A stretch of 64,000 bases of DNA from Zooshikella ganghwensis DSM 15267 (GCF_000428585.1 NZ_AUAF01000005.1:1-64000), one strand, 5' to 3'. Shown: positions 1 through 9,408, numbered from the stretch's first letter. Notes: generated by a model not told the origin, from the sequence alone. A program made the numbers and translations.

Positions 1-180
1 AAATCCCCGATGACACGCTAGGCAGCGATAACGTTTTCGGGCAATTTGCTTTTGATGATTACCATTGCCTTCTACTTGTTGAGACTGGCAGTGAGGGCAG
101 CTGACGCCATCAGGCCAACGTCTCTGACGAATAAACTGGTAGCATTGCTCATCATTTACCAGTTGTTTGATATTGATCAT
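1..180 (-). CDS. IS1595-family transposase, N-terminal part (cut by window edge)
   Basis: The reverse strand reads from an ATG at 180 leftwards without a stop to the window edge, giving the first 60 residues of a protein. It contains RRWPDGVSCPHC followed about 25 residues later by RCLACHRGF. This is the CxxC...CxxC zinc-ribbon (transposase zinc-ribbon family) that opens IS1595/ISXO2-type transposases, together with the typical WPDG motif before the first cysteine pair. The DDE-type catalytic domain would lie outside the window, so whether the gene is intact cannot be judged. The element would mobilise itself by DNA transposition. The family call rests on the zinc-ribbon and its flanking residues only. 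Confidence 0.75.
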   Translation of the reverse strand, partial: MINIKQLVNDEQCYQFIRQRRWPDGVSCPHCQSQQVEGNGNHQKQIARKRYRCLACHRGF

Positions 181-275
181 TCTTTGCTTATTACTGACTT
201 AATTTACCCAAATAGACGTGCATAATACATCTTTGGTTGTATTATATGCTACCCCCTAGGAATCCATATAGAGCC
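1..275. mobile_element. Right end of an IS1595-like insertion sequence
   Basis: The transposase start at 180 faces left, so the element's right end should lie shortly after it. At 250-275 there is a distinctive stretch (TACCCCCTAGGAATCC, then ATATAGAGCC) just before the sequence changes to a very AT-rich run. I infer this is the terminal inverted repeat. The partner end and any target duplication are outside the window, so the exact boundary is a guess. Confidence 0.45.
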
Positions 276-1033
276 AAAAAAATTACTATTTTTAGAGTTT
301 CTCTCTAGATTAAATTGACTAAAATTCAACCAAAAAAACCAAATCAATTCAGCAGGCTTTTTCTCAGCTGAAACTGCTTGGTTTTAAACAAAAATTTTTT
401 TAACTTCTAGCGTTCAAAAAATTCTTGCCTGAGCTTTATATAATTACTTTAATTGTTGCACACTTGCTTAAGATTGTTACAAATTGATACACATATTATT
501 ACAATATATAAAACTATAGATAGACATTATCATTTACTTTGATACTGATCATATTATACTTGCAAAAAATTTTTGACATACATCAACATATGTATATCAA
601 AAGGACATAATATTAACTATTCATATTATATGTTGCACGAGTGTTTAAAGGATTACTTGCAAAACTTTAAAAAATAGATTTTGGGAATATTGTTTTAAAT
701 TACCCCCTAATCTCCATTCAAATAAGCTTATAGAAGTGTCGCGCACTAGCTATCAAAAAACTATTTGAATAAACATAAATATATAATTTAGAAAAACTAT
801 AAAAAATCAGGGAATTTTTATATAAGAAATTAGATAATTACATAAAACCTTTACAGAACAAGCCACATACTAGTTAATAATGATGTCGATTAATTATAAC
901 TCTTCATTGAAAAATCATCTTCAATGAACAGAAATGACTGCAATCATATTAACTAATAACCATATCAATTCTCAGCAATGATCAACAAAAATAATTTATT
1001 GTTGAAATCAGAGTAAAGAGAGAGTAATTAAAT
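276..1033. other. AT-rich gene-free stretch before the RHS operon
   Basis: No credible coding frame is seen in this stretch of about 760 bases, which is markedly richer in A and T than most of the window. A second TACCCCCTA motif at 702-710 resembles the sequence at the IS end near 250 and may be a relic. An FNR-like palindrome (TTGACATACATCAA) lies at 573-586 but is far from the RHS start and may be chance in such AT-rich DNA. The promoter of the RHS operon presumably lies here, but no single -35/-10 pair stands out. Confidence 0.5.
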
Positions 1034-4000
1034 ATGATAATAACAAATGCTTACAACTATTCAGATTTTCTTAGTGGAACCGTTGATCCTAGAACTGGCA
1101 TATATAGTTTTCAAATAATTCTTGGAAAAATAATTGGTTCATTTTTAGAAGGTCCAGAATTGGAGTTTAGTATTAGATACTCTTTTTTATCCAATGAAGA
1201 TTTTGGGTTTGGTAAAGGGTGGTTAAGTAATCTTAGTAGATATAATCATAGATTGAAGACTCTGATTTTAGGTTATGGAAAAAGCTATCATGTTGATACG
1301 TATCAAGTAGGTGAAGAGCTTAATATTAGATATGGGAATTCAAATGAATTTAGAGCACACGTTAAACCTGATGGCAGAATCGTTATTTCCTATAAATCAG
1401 GCATCAAAGAATACCTAAACTGTTATGGTTTTTTGGAAAAAATAGAGCAACTGGATGGTCGCTCTTTAATTATTGAATATAAAATGCCAAGTGATAGAGG
1501 TAAGATAAAGTCAATTTCTGACAATAAGGGACAATCTATATCATTCACATACATGGCTGGCGAGGTTTTAGTCGAAAAAAACACTCAAAAACAGCTTGCA
1601 GTTCGTATTAGTGATAAACAGCTTAAAAGTGTTAAATTATCAGATGAAGAAAAATTTATATTTCAATATCGAAAAATAAATTCATATTATGTATTAAAGA
1701 GTATTATTCATCCGTCTGGTGCTACAGAATCATTAACATATGATCTAGAAGGGTTAAGAACGCCAGAAGGATGCCTTATGAGTACACTTCCTGCCATCAT
1801 CAACCATCGTATCTATGGTAGTGATATTAATGAGCAAAACAAACGTTATGAGTATAGTCGACATAACTATTTAGGGTTTTCTGCTGGAGCAAAGTATGTA
1901 GAAGGAAGAGACAACTTGTACGAGCGTTCACAAGACTATTTATATACATCTTATGAGTACACAGAAAATAAAAAAATTTCTAGGACTTATAATAGATTCC
2001 ATTTATTGATTCAGGAAGAGGTGACTGACTATCATAAAAACATCACTATCTCAAACCGAGAAATAAGTTATTTATGTGATCCGCAAGTACCATTTTCTCA
2101 GCAACCTCCAACATATTCATTACCCGTAAAAGATAAAACAACATATTATAACCAGAATGGTGATAGTTTTTCTGAAAGTTATACTTATGAATATGATGAT
2201 TATGGGAATATAACAAAATCAACTGATCCTTTTGGAAGAACTGAATGTATTGATTATTACTTAGCAGAAGGAGAATCGGGATGTCCGCCATCACCAACTA
2301 ATGTTCCAATATTCATTAAACAAAGAGTTACTTATCCTTCAAGTAAATATTTGGATGGATCAGAACATGTAGTAATGAACTGCTATACATATAAGGCATA
2401 CCAACGTTATACAAATGATTATTCATACCCTTTACTAGATACTGAGGTGGTTAAAACAATTAATAATAAGATAATATTAAAGAGAAAAACTGATTATTAC
2501 ACCGCCGATACCACTAATGGAATTCATGGAAAAATAAAGTCTGAAACAGTACAAGTTGGATTACGTATAGCCAAGGATAATTATAAATACACAATCAGAA
2601 ATAATGAAATCACAATTTCTTACATATACTCTATAAATGATAACAAAAAGTATCAAGAGTCAACTGTATTTAATCTTTCACATGGTAATAAAGTAGAAAC
2701 CAGAGATAGAAATGGCATTATTTCACAGTTTGAGTATGATATATTTATGCGTCCAACTATTGAAAGAACATATGTTGGAACATCATATCAATCTGAGATT
2801 GTTTACAATTATTCATTTGGAGCTAAAGAAAAATATATCCGTAAAACAGATAGTGTAGGATGTATTGAGCAATATAATATAGATTGTCTTGGACGTGTTA
2901 TATGCATTTATAAAAATAGCATTGGATGTCGATTAGAAAAATATCAAAGTATGACATATGATTATCTAGGGAATGTATCATCTGTAACTAAATATGATAC
3001 TGATATAAACCAAGATGAGTATCAATATACAACACAGTATGAGTATGATATATGGGGAAATCAATGCAAAAAGATACTTCCCTCAGGTTTAATTTATGAA
3101 ACCGTACATGACAAGCCAAACAAAACAAAAACAGTATATTTAAAATCATTAAATGGAAATAAAGTCGAAATTGAGGCATGCCAATTTAATGAAGATAATC
3201 AAGAGATAACGAATAAATCGCAGGGTAAAACTAGTTATCGAAAATATAATGGTACAGGTTTACTAGTTGAGGAAAGTGGAACTTATGAAGGGGTTGTCAG
3301 ATATGAGTATGATGAAATCGGTCGAGTAGTTAGTGAAACAATTGGTGATAATTTTACGGTAAAAAAATGCTATGATACTGACTCACTTGATGAATACGTG
3401 ACAGAGTTAAAAGTTAATAATGTATTAGTAGGCTCAAGAAGTTATGATTATTTAGGAAGAGTTATAGTTGAATCTAAGTACGGTTTACCTGAGACAAATT
3501 ATAATTATAAAGATAGCTGGTTAGAACCTATATCAATAAAATATAACAATATAACAATACAAAGAACGTTGGACAAGTCATTTGGTAAGGTAGTTCATGA
3601 GAATAGTAATACTGGTGACATTGCTATTGAATATCAATATACTTTACCAGAGTGTGAGTTAAAATCAGTAAAAAACAGTCACTCCCAAAAAAATTTGACA
3701 TATTACAATAATGGGTTATTAAAGAGTATACAGCAGGATGGCCGATGTCTAGAATATGTTTATTCTAGACAAGGTAATGTCTTAAAAAGAACAGATTTTT
3801 TTGGGAATACTGAATACAGATTATATAATACTTCAGGGTATCTCTCTGAAATAAACACCGGACTGCAGAAATGTTACTTCCGTTATAATGAGTTTGATCT
3901 TCCATCTGAAGAATTAATAATAGTCTCTGATGGAGAGAGACTTAATCATCAGCTATATTATGATAGTGAACTACGGTTTGAAAAGAAGATTTCACTGCTG

Positions 4001-4756
4001 AATAATACAATAATTTGTCAACAGGCATTCATATACGATAAGTATAGCCAATTAGTAGGTAAAAGTGTTATAAACGAAACAGGAGATAAAACACTTGAAT
4101 TTTATGTCTATGATAATTTAGGAAGGTTAACTGAATATAGTGCTGAAGGTGTTGATGCTGCTCGTTTTAGGGATAATAATGAACCTATAAAAACGCAGCA
4201 ATATACATATAATGAATTAGGTGATATTAAGTCAACTACAACAACTTACTTAAAAGATGGAGTTTTATGTAAAGATATACAAGAGTTCAAATATCATGAA
4301 GATCACCAAGGGCAAATTACATCTTTACAGTATAACAACAGTGAAATTATAAACATTGAGTATGATTTAAATGGAAATTTAATTCGTGATGAAAAAGGTT
4401 TTCAATACAAATATAACTCACTAAACCAAGTTAGTGAAGTTTTAAGTGCATCAGGTGATAAACTAGCAAGTTATCGTTATGATGGACTTGGCAATCAAAT
4501 AACTTGTATTGGACATGATAAACCACCTCACCATCGTTATTTTGATCAACAAGATTTAATAAATGAAAGTCAAGGTGAATATGTTAGTTATTCACTTAAT
4601 GGAAACAATGGAATACTATTTAGAGCGATTGACAATGAAGGAGAAAAACAGCGTATAGATTTTCTTGTCACCAATCATCAGTATAGCCCCATTTACTCTA
4701 TTCAAAACAAAACTATCAGAAAAAAAAATTATCAACCGTTTGGTAGCCATTTTTAA
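1034..4756 (+). CDS. RHS/YD-repeat protein lacking its RHS core
   Basis: This 1240-residue protein is built of YD/RHS repeats, with many short motifs such as YDYLGN, YDEIGR, YDGLGN and YDLNGN from about residue 250 to the end. The N-terminus (SGTVDPRTGIYSF, GFGKGW) is the usual opening of TcC-like/pseudomonad RHS proteins. No signal peptide or PAAR domain is visible. The protein stops at YQPFGSHF, the point where a normal RHS protein continues into its core domain. That core is found two genes downstream. RHS proteins form a hollow cocoon around a C-terminal toxin; this one carries no such tail. Base composition is much more AT-rich than the rest of the window, which suggests horizontal transfer. 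It is first in a three-gene operon. The family call is firm; function is inferred. Confidence 0.85.
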   Translation: MIITNAYNYSDFLSGTVDPRTGIYSFQIILGKIIGSFLEGPELEFSIRYSFLSNEDFGFGKGWLSNLSRYNHRLKTLILGYGKSYHVDTYQVGEELNIRYGNSNEFRAHVKPDGRIVISYKSGIKEYLNCYGFLEKIEQLDGRSLIIEYKMPSDRGKIKSISDNKGQSISFTYMAGEVLVEKNTQKQLAVRISDKQLKSVKLSDEEKFIFQYRKINSYYVLKSIIHPSGATESLTYDLEGLRTPEGCLMSTLPAIINHRIYGSDINEQNKRYEYSRHNYLGFSAGAKYVEGRDNLYERSQDYLYTSYEYTENKKISRTYNRFHLLIQEEVTDYHKNITISNREISYLCDPQVPFSQQPPTYSLPVKDKTTYYNQNGDSFSESYTYEYDDYGNITKSTDPFGRTECIDYYLAEGESGCPPSPTNVPIFIKQRVTYPSSKYLDGSEHVVMNCYTYKAYQRYTNDYSYPLLDTEVVKTINNKIILKRKTDYYTADTTNGIHGKIKSETVQVGLRIAKDNYKYTIRNNEITISYIYSINDNKKYQESTVFNLSHGNKVETRDRNGIISQFEYDIFMRPTIERTYVGTSYQSEIVYNYSFGAKEKYIRKTDSVGCIEQYNIDCLGRVICIYKNSIGCRLEKYQSMTYDYLGNVSSVTKYDTDINQDEYQYTTQYEYDIWGNQCKKILPSGLIYETVHDKPNKTKTVYLKSLNGNKVEIEACQFNEDNQEITNKSQGKTSYRKYNGTGLLVEESGTYEGVVRYEYDEIGRVVSETIGDNFTVKKCYDTDSLDEYVTELKVNNVLVGSRSYDYLGRVIVESKYGLPETNYNYKDSWLEPISIKYNNITIQRTLDKSFGKVVHENSNTGDIAIEYQYTLPECELKSVKNSHSQKNLTYYNNGLLKSIQQDGRCLEYVYSRQGNVLKRTDFFGNTEYRLYNTSGYLSEINTGLQKCYFRYNEFDLPSEELIIVSDGERLNHQLYYDSELRFEKKISLLNNTIICQQAFIYDKYSQLVGKSVINETGDKTLEFYVYDNLGRLTEYSAEGVDAARFRDNNEPIKTQQYTYNELGDIKSTTTTYLKDGVLCKDIQEFKYHEDHQGQITSLQYNNSEIINIEYDLNGNLIRDEKGFQYKYNSLNQVSEVLSASGDKLASYRYDGLGNQITCIGHDKPPHHRYFDQQDLINESQGEYVSYSLNGNNGILFRAIDNEGEKQRIDFLVTNHQYSPIYSIQNKTIRKKNYQPFGSHF

Positions 4757-4782
4757 ATCAAACATTCAATCGAGATCTATTA

Positions 4783-5997
4783 ATGAAACTTTTAAATTTA
4801 TTCGGCAACACCTTTTTAGGATTTTCCGCTTTTATTACTTGTTCTTCTTTTGCTGGAGTTTTAGACTCTTCACGTTATTATATTCAAGATATTCGCGTCG
4901 AAACAGACTTAGGTCACGGTCAACCCTATCAAATATATGCAAATGGAAAAATGCAGGCACCTGTCTATGTAAAAATTAAAGCAATAGATTCAGAAACGAG
5001 AAAACCTGTGGTAATTCCTAATGATGAACTTATATCTGCGACCTATCTATTTGATAAGCAAACAGGAATTAATTTAACTTATAAAAATTACTTTAGTAAT
5101 GAGCATGACGCAAATTGGATTTATAGTGCAACTCAAAATCAGTACCAACATACAGTTCCAAGGTCTGCTGGATATGCTGTAAGTGCTGTTAACTCCACCT
5201 CCATAAGTGTGTACAGGAACCGGCATATTGGACAGGGATGGAGCCAGTTAACTTATTGGGTATCAAGTAAGGAAACTCACTATAGTAAAAATATTTGTGT
5301 GGAAATTGCTATGAATGATGGGAATAATATAAATAGTTGTGATACGTTATATGATGAGTTTGCTACACTGAATGCTATAGACGCATTGCACTATCGAGCT
5401 GATGATTTTACTTTTAGTTTTCATTATTTAAAGAAAACTGATAGTTGGTATGTTGGTTACTGGCAGCTTACCCCCAAAAACAAACAAATAAAATTATTTG
5501 GGTTAGAATGGGAAACCCCATTACAGGAAGGCTCAAATTTTTTCAGAGCCATGGATTATTTTCGTCCAGCTGGTGGTCACTTAAGTCTTACAGGCGGAAA
5601 TACAACTGCAAAATCACTGATTTTATACCCTTATAAGCCTTCTGTAGAGCCGCGAACTATACGTGATTATGTTCGCATTTGGAATATTGAAGGAAATCAA
5701 CGTGAGGATTACTCATATGATCTTGAGTTATCGACAGATAATCTCAAGTTTATTCAGGGCCAAGGAAGTTATAGTGATTATACGGTATGTGTTTATGTAA
5801 CAAAAAATATTTGTAGTCGCGTTAAAAAGGATGGTAACTATGTAAATACCACAAGTAATGATTCCTATTTGTACAACTTACGTCCAAAGTTTAGAGTATA
5901 TGATCAGTTTGGGAACGTTGCACGTTTAAAACTTGTCGACAGCAATACTGTAGATAGCTTGGGGTGGGATGATTACCAAATTGCTAATGATGAGTAA
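4783..5997 (+). CDS. Unknown Sec-secreted protein inside the RHS operon
   Basis: A 404-residue protein that I do not recognise. It begins with a clear Sec signal peptide (MKLLNLFGNTFLGFSAF, cleavage probably after SSFAG near residue 25). The mature part is rich in Tyr, Asn, Asp and Ser, with no membrane segment, and reads like a beta-rich extracellular or surface protein. It contains a few Cys (VCVYVTKNICSR, ICVEIAM, NSCDT) that could form disulfides after export. It sits 26 bases after the RHS-repeat gene, and its stop codon overlaps the next start (TAATG), so it is part of the operon. It might be an accessory, chaperone or partner of the split RHS protein, but nothing in the sequence proves this. 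Confidence 0.7.
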   Translation: MKLLNLFGNTFLGFSAFITCSSFAGVLDSSRYYIQDIRVETDLGHGQPYQIYANGKMQAPVYVKIKAIDSETRKPVVIPNDELISATYLFDKQTGINLTYKNYFSNEHDANWIYSATQNQYQHTVPRSAGYAVSAVNSTSISVYRNRHIGQGWSQLTYWVSSKETHYSKNICVEIAMNDGNNINSCDTLYDEFATLNAIDALHYRADDFTFSFHYLKKTDSWYVGYWQLTPKNKQIKLFGLEWETPLQEGSNFFRAMDYFRPAGGHLSLTGGNTTAKSLILYPYKPSVEPRTIRDYVRIWNIEGNQREDYSYDLELSTDNLKFIQGQGSYSDYTVCVYVTKNICSRVKKDGNYVNTTSNDSYLYNLRPKFRVYDQFGNVARLKLVDSNTVDSLGWDDYQIANDE

Positions 5998-7181
5998 TGA
6001 ACATGAGAATAAAAGATAAAAAAACTATCGCTTTGCATCAAGCGAACTTAATTAATGTGCCTTGCCTATCCAGGCGAGGCTTTTTAATCAAGAGTTCTTA
6101 TTTGCTTTCTGCTACATCCCTACTATCACTTAATATTCCTGCTAAAGCAGCTATTTCATTAAATAATACATCATCTGATAATCTTTCATTAATTATCTTG
6201 CACGATAGAATTGGTTTTAATGGAGAGTATATAGACCCTATTACGAACGTTTACCATTTAGGTAATGGTTATCGTATATATAATCCAAGATTAATGCGTT
6301 TTCATTCAATTGATAGTTTAAGCCCTTTTGGAGATGGAGGGATTAATGGATATAGTTATTGTCTGGGAGACCCATTAAACTTAGTGGATCCTACAGGCCA
6401 TATCAGCTGGCAGGCAGGGGTTGCAATAGGTTTAGGTATTGCCGCAATATTAATTGGTATTGTTACCTTGGGGGCTGGAATAGCGGCCTCTGCGGGGTTA
6501 GTTACTGGAGCGGCAGCAATTACAACAGCAGGTGTGCTGAAAGCAGGACTAGGTGTTGCATCAGGACTATCAGGCATAATCAGTGGTGGTTTAGGTATTG
6601 CTTCTGGGGTTTTAAGTGAAACACACCCTATGCTTTCAACTAATTTAGGTTATGCTGCCCTTGCATTTGGGATAACCTCTGCTGTGACAGGAATAGGGTC
6701 ATTATTTGCAGGAGCAAGAGTAGCTTCAGCAGCAACACGTGTTATACGGACACCTCTCAGCTCCGGGCTATTAGGCTCAAGAAGCACAGGCCAAGTCACG
6801 CTAAAACTGTCAGATAGTATTGCACGGTATAACCCAAGATTTGTTGCTAAAGCACTCAATAAAACTTTTCACAATGAACTGCCATTTCATAGAATAGCTA
6901 TTTCAGGTGAAAAAGCACCTTCATTATTTAAAGGTTCTAGTTTTATCACTCAGTCTTATGCTCAGCAATTATCAAATCATACAGGAAAACAGGTGATAGA
7001 GCTCGCACGCCGAGGGGCAGCCATTGCTCCACAGTCAAGAAGAGCAAGTAGTGTTCCTAGTATTTTAAATAGTTCTGTTGCCGTCACCAAAAGTGCAGCT
7101 TGGACACCAACTCGAGTATTCGGACCATCAAGAGTACTTTATACAGCAGGTATGATTGGTCGCTCATTAATGGTTGATTAA
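5997..7181 (+). CDS. Tat-signal protein carrying the detached RHS core domain
   Basis: A 394-residue protein. Residues 24-50 show a twin-arginine signal (LSRRGFLIKSS, a hydrophobic stretch, then PAKAA). Residues about 70-130 are a textbook RHS-repeat-associated core: GFNGEYIDPITNVYHLGNG, YNPRLMRFHSIDSLSPFGDG, then YSYCLGDPLNLVDPTGH. This is the part missing from the end of the RHS-repeat gene at 1034-4756. After DPTGH comes a Gly/Ala-rich, strongly hydrophobic segment (about residues 140-245) and a basic tail of about 150 residues. Pseudomonad RHS proteins have a similar hydrophobic segment followed by a variable C-terminal domain. ATG at 5997 overlaps the previous stop; ATG at 6003 is an alternative start. 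No immunity gene follows. Confidence 0.8.
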   Translation: MNMRIKDKKTIALHQANLINVPCLSRRGFLIKSSYLLSATSLLSLNIPAKAAISLNNTSSDNLSLIILHDRIGFNGEYIDPITNVYHLGNGYRIYNPRLMRFHSIDSLSPFGDGGINGYSYCLGDPLNLVDPTGHISWQAGVAIGLGIAAILIGIVTLGAGIAASAGLVTGAAAITTAGVLKAGLGVASGLSGIISGGLGIASGVLSETHPMLSTNLGYAALAFGITSAVTGIGSLFAGARVASAATRVIRTPLSSGLLGSRSTGQVTLKLSDSIARYNPRFVAKALNKTFHNELPFHRIAISGEKAPSLFKGSSFITQSYAQQLSNHTGKQVIELARRGAAIAPQSRRASSVPSILNSSVAVTKSAAWTPTRVFGPSRVLYTAGMIGRSLMVD

Positions 7182-7273
7182 TGATAGCACTATTATAATC
7201 AGATCGTAGCTTAAGTGGTTCTGACTGCAATAGGCTATGACGCGATAAGTCAGGAAATAAAGGAGTCAAAACC

Positions 7274-7771
7274 GTGTTGTCGCTAGAACAAATATATCAG
7301 TACAACATTAGCCTACTCAAAAAAGCACAAGTCCCATTTGAACAATCGGAGCATGAGCCTATTTTAGACTTTGAAACGGATGCTCGTATTGCAAAAGCAC
7401 TTGGCTGGACAGCAGCTCCTACCAAAAGCTTATTTCTCAAACTAAAAGGTGGCAATTATTGTGTTTTTTTAACGCACAGAGACCAGCGACTCGATGCCAA
7501 ACTCATCAAAAATATCATTGGTAAGCGCCCAGCTATTGGTAGCGATACAGAAATGACCGAAGTCACTGGTTGTGTTCCAGGCGCCCTATGCCCTTTTGGT
7601 CTACCGAGAGAAATACCCTTGATAGTTGACCCACTGCTTACCACCTTTCAAGACATAATGTATACACCCGGTAAACCCGAAATGACCATTGCATTTGCTG
7701 GCGCGGCATTACCCAATCTATTAGAACATATTGAAAATCAAACTAAGTGGTTAACGGATATATCTGTTTAA
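7274..7771 (+). CDS. YbaK/ProX-type aminoacyl-tRNA deacylase
   Basis: A 165-residue single-domain protein of the YbaK/EbsC/ProX family, cytoplasmic enzymes that hydrolyse mischarged tRNAs such as Ala- or Cys-tRNA(Pro). Family features seen are KSLFLKLKGGNYCVFLT, RLDAKLI, and the loop GCVPGALCPFGL preceding the nucleotide-binding region. The whole length is one editing domain, as in free-standing ProX proteins. The start is GTG at 7274 with a good ribosome site (AGGAG, 7261-7265). It stands alone between the RHS operon and a convergent membrane-protein operon. Whether it edits Ala or Cys cannot be read from the sequence. Confidence 0.85.
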   Translation: MLSLEQIYQYNISLLKKAQVPFEQSEHEPILDFETDARIAKALGWTAAPTKSLFLKLKGGNYCVFLTHRDQRLDAKLIKNIIGKRPAIGSDTEMTEVTGCVPGALCPFGLPREIPLIVDPLLTTFQDIMYTPGKPEMTIAFAGAALPNLLEHIENQTKWLTDISV

Positions 7772-7855
7772 TGTTTATACCCAGGACAATTGCAGTTCAA
7801 AATAATTTTTGATGCGTACTTTCAAGTAATAAGTGCAATTGACCTGTGTTCACTC

Positions 7856-8353
7856 CTAAAAGAGTGTATCCAAATAATGAAAGTTTTGATCAAGCAGTCC
7901 TACTAATACAGTCCTGCCATCTGCAGCTACACGAAACTCACCATATGCAGCTTCACTGAGTAAACTCGCTTTGCCTTCCTCAAATAAATAGCTTTCTGCA
8001 CCTAGTTTTACATGTTCGCCATAACGACGATAATGTAAGAGTAATTCACCTTTTTTCAATGGTTTTCCTGGCTGATGGATACCCACAAAAGATGCTACCT
8101 GTTGTTTATCAAGCTGGATAATCAACTGTCCTTCTGCTGCTAACTGATGGGCCGGTACTTCATTGACTATTGCATAGCGTAAGCGCATGTAGTCTCCCTG
8201 CATCAAAGAACGTGGATCAACGGGTGCTAGCGCTAATCGAACCTGTTGCCCAGAGTCTAGTACATGCTCCTTTTGAAAAATACTCCAGTTAATTGCTACC
8301 ATGACCAGCAACCAGCCAGCCACGATGCCCCAGCGCTGAAGCGGACTGATCAT
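7856..8353 (-). CDS. GDYXXLXY-family membrane-anchored protein
   Basis: A 165-residue protein with one N-terminal membrane segment (WGIVAGWLLVMVAINWSIF) and the family signature GDYMRLRY at about residues 53-60. The rest is predicted to be periplasmic. It is last in an operon with the DUF4401 and DUF2157 genes, and its ATG overlaps the DUF4401 stop by 4 bases, implying translational coupling. This trio recurs together in many proteobacteria. Its biochemical role is unknown to me. Confidence 0.85.
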   Translation of the reverse strand: MISPLQRWGIVAGWLLVMVAINWSIFQKEHVLDSGQQVRLALAPVDPRSLMQGDYMRLRYAIVNEVPAHQLAAEGQLIIQLDKQQVASFVGIHQPGKPLKKGELLLHYRRYGEHVKLGAESYLFEEGKASLLSEAAYGEFRVAADGRTVLVGLLDQNFHYLDTLF

Positions 8354-9408
8354 ACATCATGCTCCTTGAAAAAAAGACCTAATAACCAGCGTACTAACAA
8401 CATAGCACTGCCACTAGCCATTAATAAGTAGGACTTATCCAATAACGAAATTTGCAGGTTGTAGTAAAAAATACTTAAAAAGACGACTAAAAAGAGATAA
8501 GCAATCACTTTTAAAAACCTGTCAGCTAAAATATAAGCCAATATCAGTATAAATAGTGAAAGCAACAATCCAGAGTTCGCAAAAAGCGCCAAAATAACAC
8601 ATGAAATAACGACAATATAAAACCAAGGCTGATTCCAAGGTGTGTCAGTACTGATATGCAATGCCAGTAATAATAACCCTACAGCCATTCCAACTCGAAA
8701 TGCAGGCTCAACAGCCGCAATAATGGTTACTAAACGAGCATCAAAACCGGGTACCCAAATAGGCAGAAGTACACTTATGGGTAATAATATTGATACTGCA
8801 TAAGCCAAGGGCAATAGCGCTGGCAGCGGCCTTAAGCCAACAAAAAATAATAATTGCAATAATAATAGTGACCATGTCCACATTATAATCCCGATATGAC
8901 TTGGTTCATCATAAAGCCAGATAAAGACTAAAATCCCCAGCAACATACACTGTATAAAACGAAATGAATTGCTTGCCACAAATGGATAGCTCATCCCAGT
9001 CAGCAAAGCTTGCATTACCACAATGGGTAGTAAAGTATCAGTTCCCCAAAACTCTCCCATTCCAAAAAGTACAAGCCCATTCCCAGCAATCCCCAGAGCT
9101 AAAGCTAAATGCCGAAAAAAAACACGTTGTGTAGAATTAACCCAAAAAATAGCGCCCATTAACAACAAGAAGCCATACCCCATGGCGTTCATGCCTTTAT
9201 CGAACAAACCTGCAGCGAGCAAACTGGCTAGAAAAAATAATGCTGCCACCCAGCCACTCACCGCAATTAAAATGCGAAAAACCAGAGGATCTTGAGGCTG
9301 CTGACGTTGCTCAAACACTCTTAATACATGTTGCTGCTGTTCTACTGAAAGCTGAGTACTAATCTCTGGTGATGCTAATAGCGCCTGCACACTGTCGTAG
9401 GTTTTCAC
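8350..9408 (-). CDS. DUF4401 multi-pass membrane protein
   Basis: A 352-residue protein with a short soluble N-terminus (about 40 residues, QVLRVFEQRQQPQDPL) followed by around ten hydrophobic segments running to the C-terminus. This layout and its place between DUF2157 and GDYXXLXY genes match the DUF4401 family. Start and stop overlap both neighbours by 4 bases, so the three are probably made in fixed ratio as one inner-membrane complex. The function of the family is not known. Confidence 0.8.
   Translation of the reverse strand: MKTYDSVQALLASPEISTQLSVEQQQHVLRVFEQRQQPQDPLVFRILIAVSGWVAALFFLASLLAAGLFDKGMNAMGYGFLLLMGAIFWVNSTQRVFFRHLALALGIAGNGLVLFGMGEFWGTDTLLPIVVMQALLTGMSYPFVASNSFRFIQCMLLGILVFIWLYDEPSHIGIIMWTWSLLLLQLLFFVGLRPLPALLPLAYAVSILLPISVLLPIWVPGFDARLVTIIAAVEPAFRVGMAVGLLLLALHISTDTPWNQPWFYIVVISCVILALFANSGLLLSLFILILAYILADRFLKVIAYLFLVVFLSIFYYNLQISLLDKSYLLMASGSAMLLVRWLLGLFFKEHDV

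Noticed and set aside
573-586. FNR-like palindrome TTGACATACATCAA
   Set aside because: It lies in very AT-rich DNA, about 450 bases before the RHS gene, with no promoter at a fitting distance, so it is not listed as a site.
2046-3179. Antisense frames inside the RHS-repeat gene
   Set aside because: They are low-complexity shadows of the repeat codons without ribosome sites.
6356-6859. Other-frame ORFs over the Gly/Ala-rich part of the RHS core gene
   Set aside because: They are products of the skewed codon composition, and the RHS-core frame is clearly the real one.
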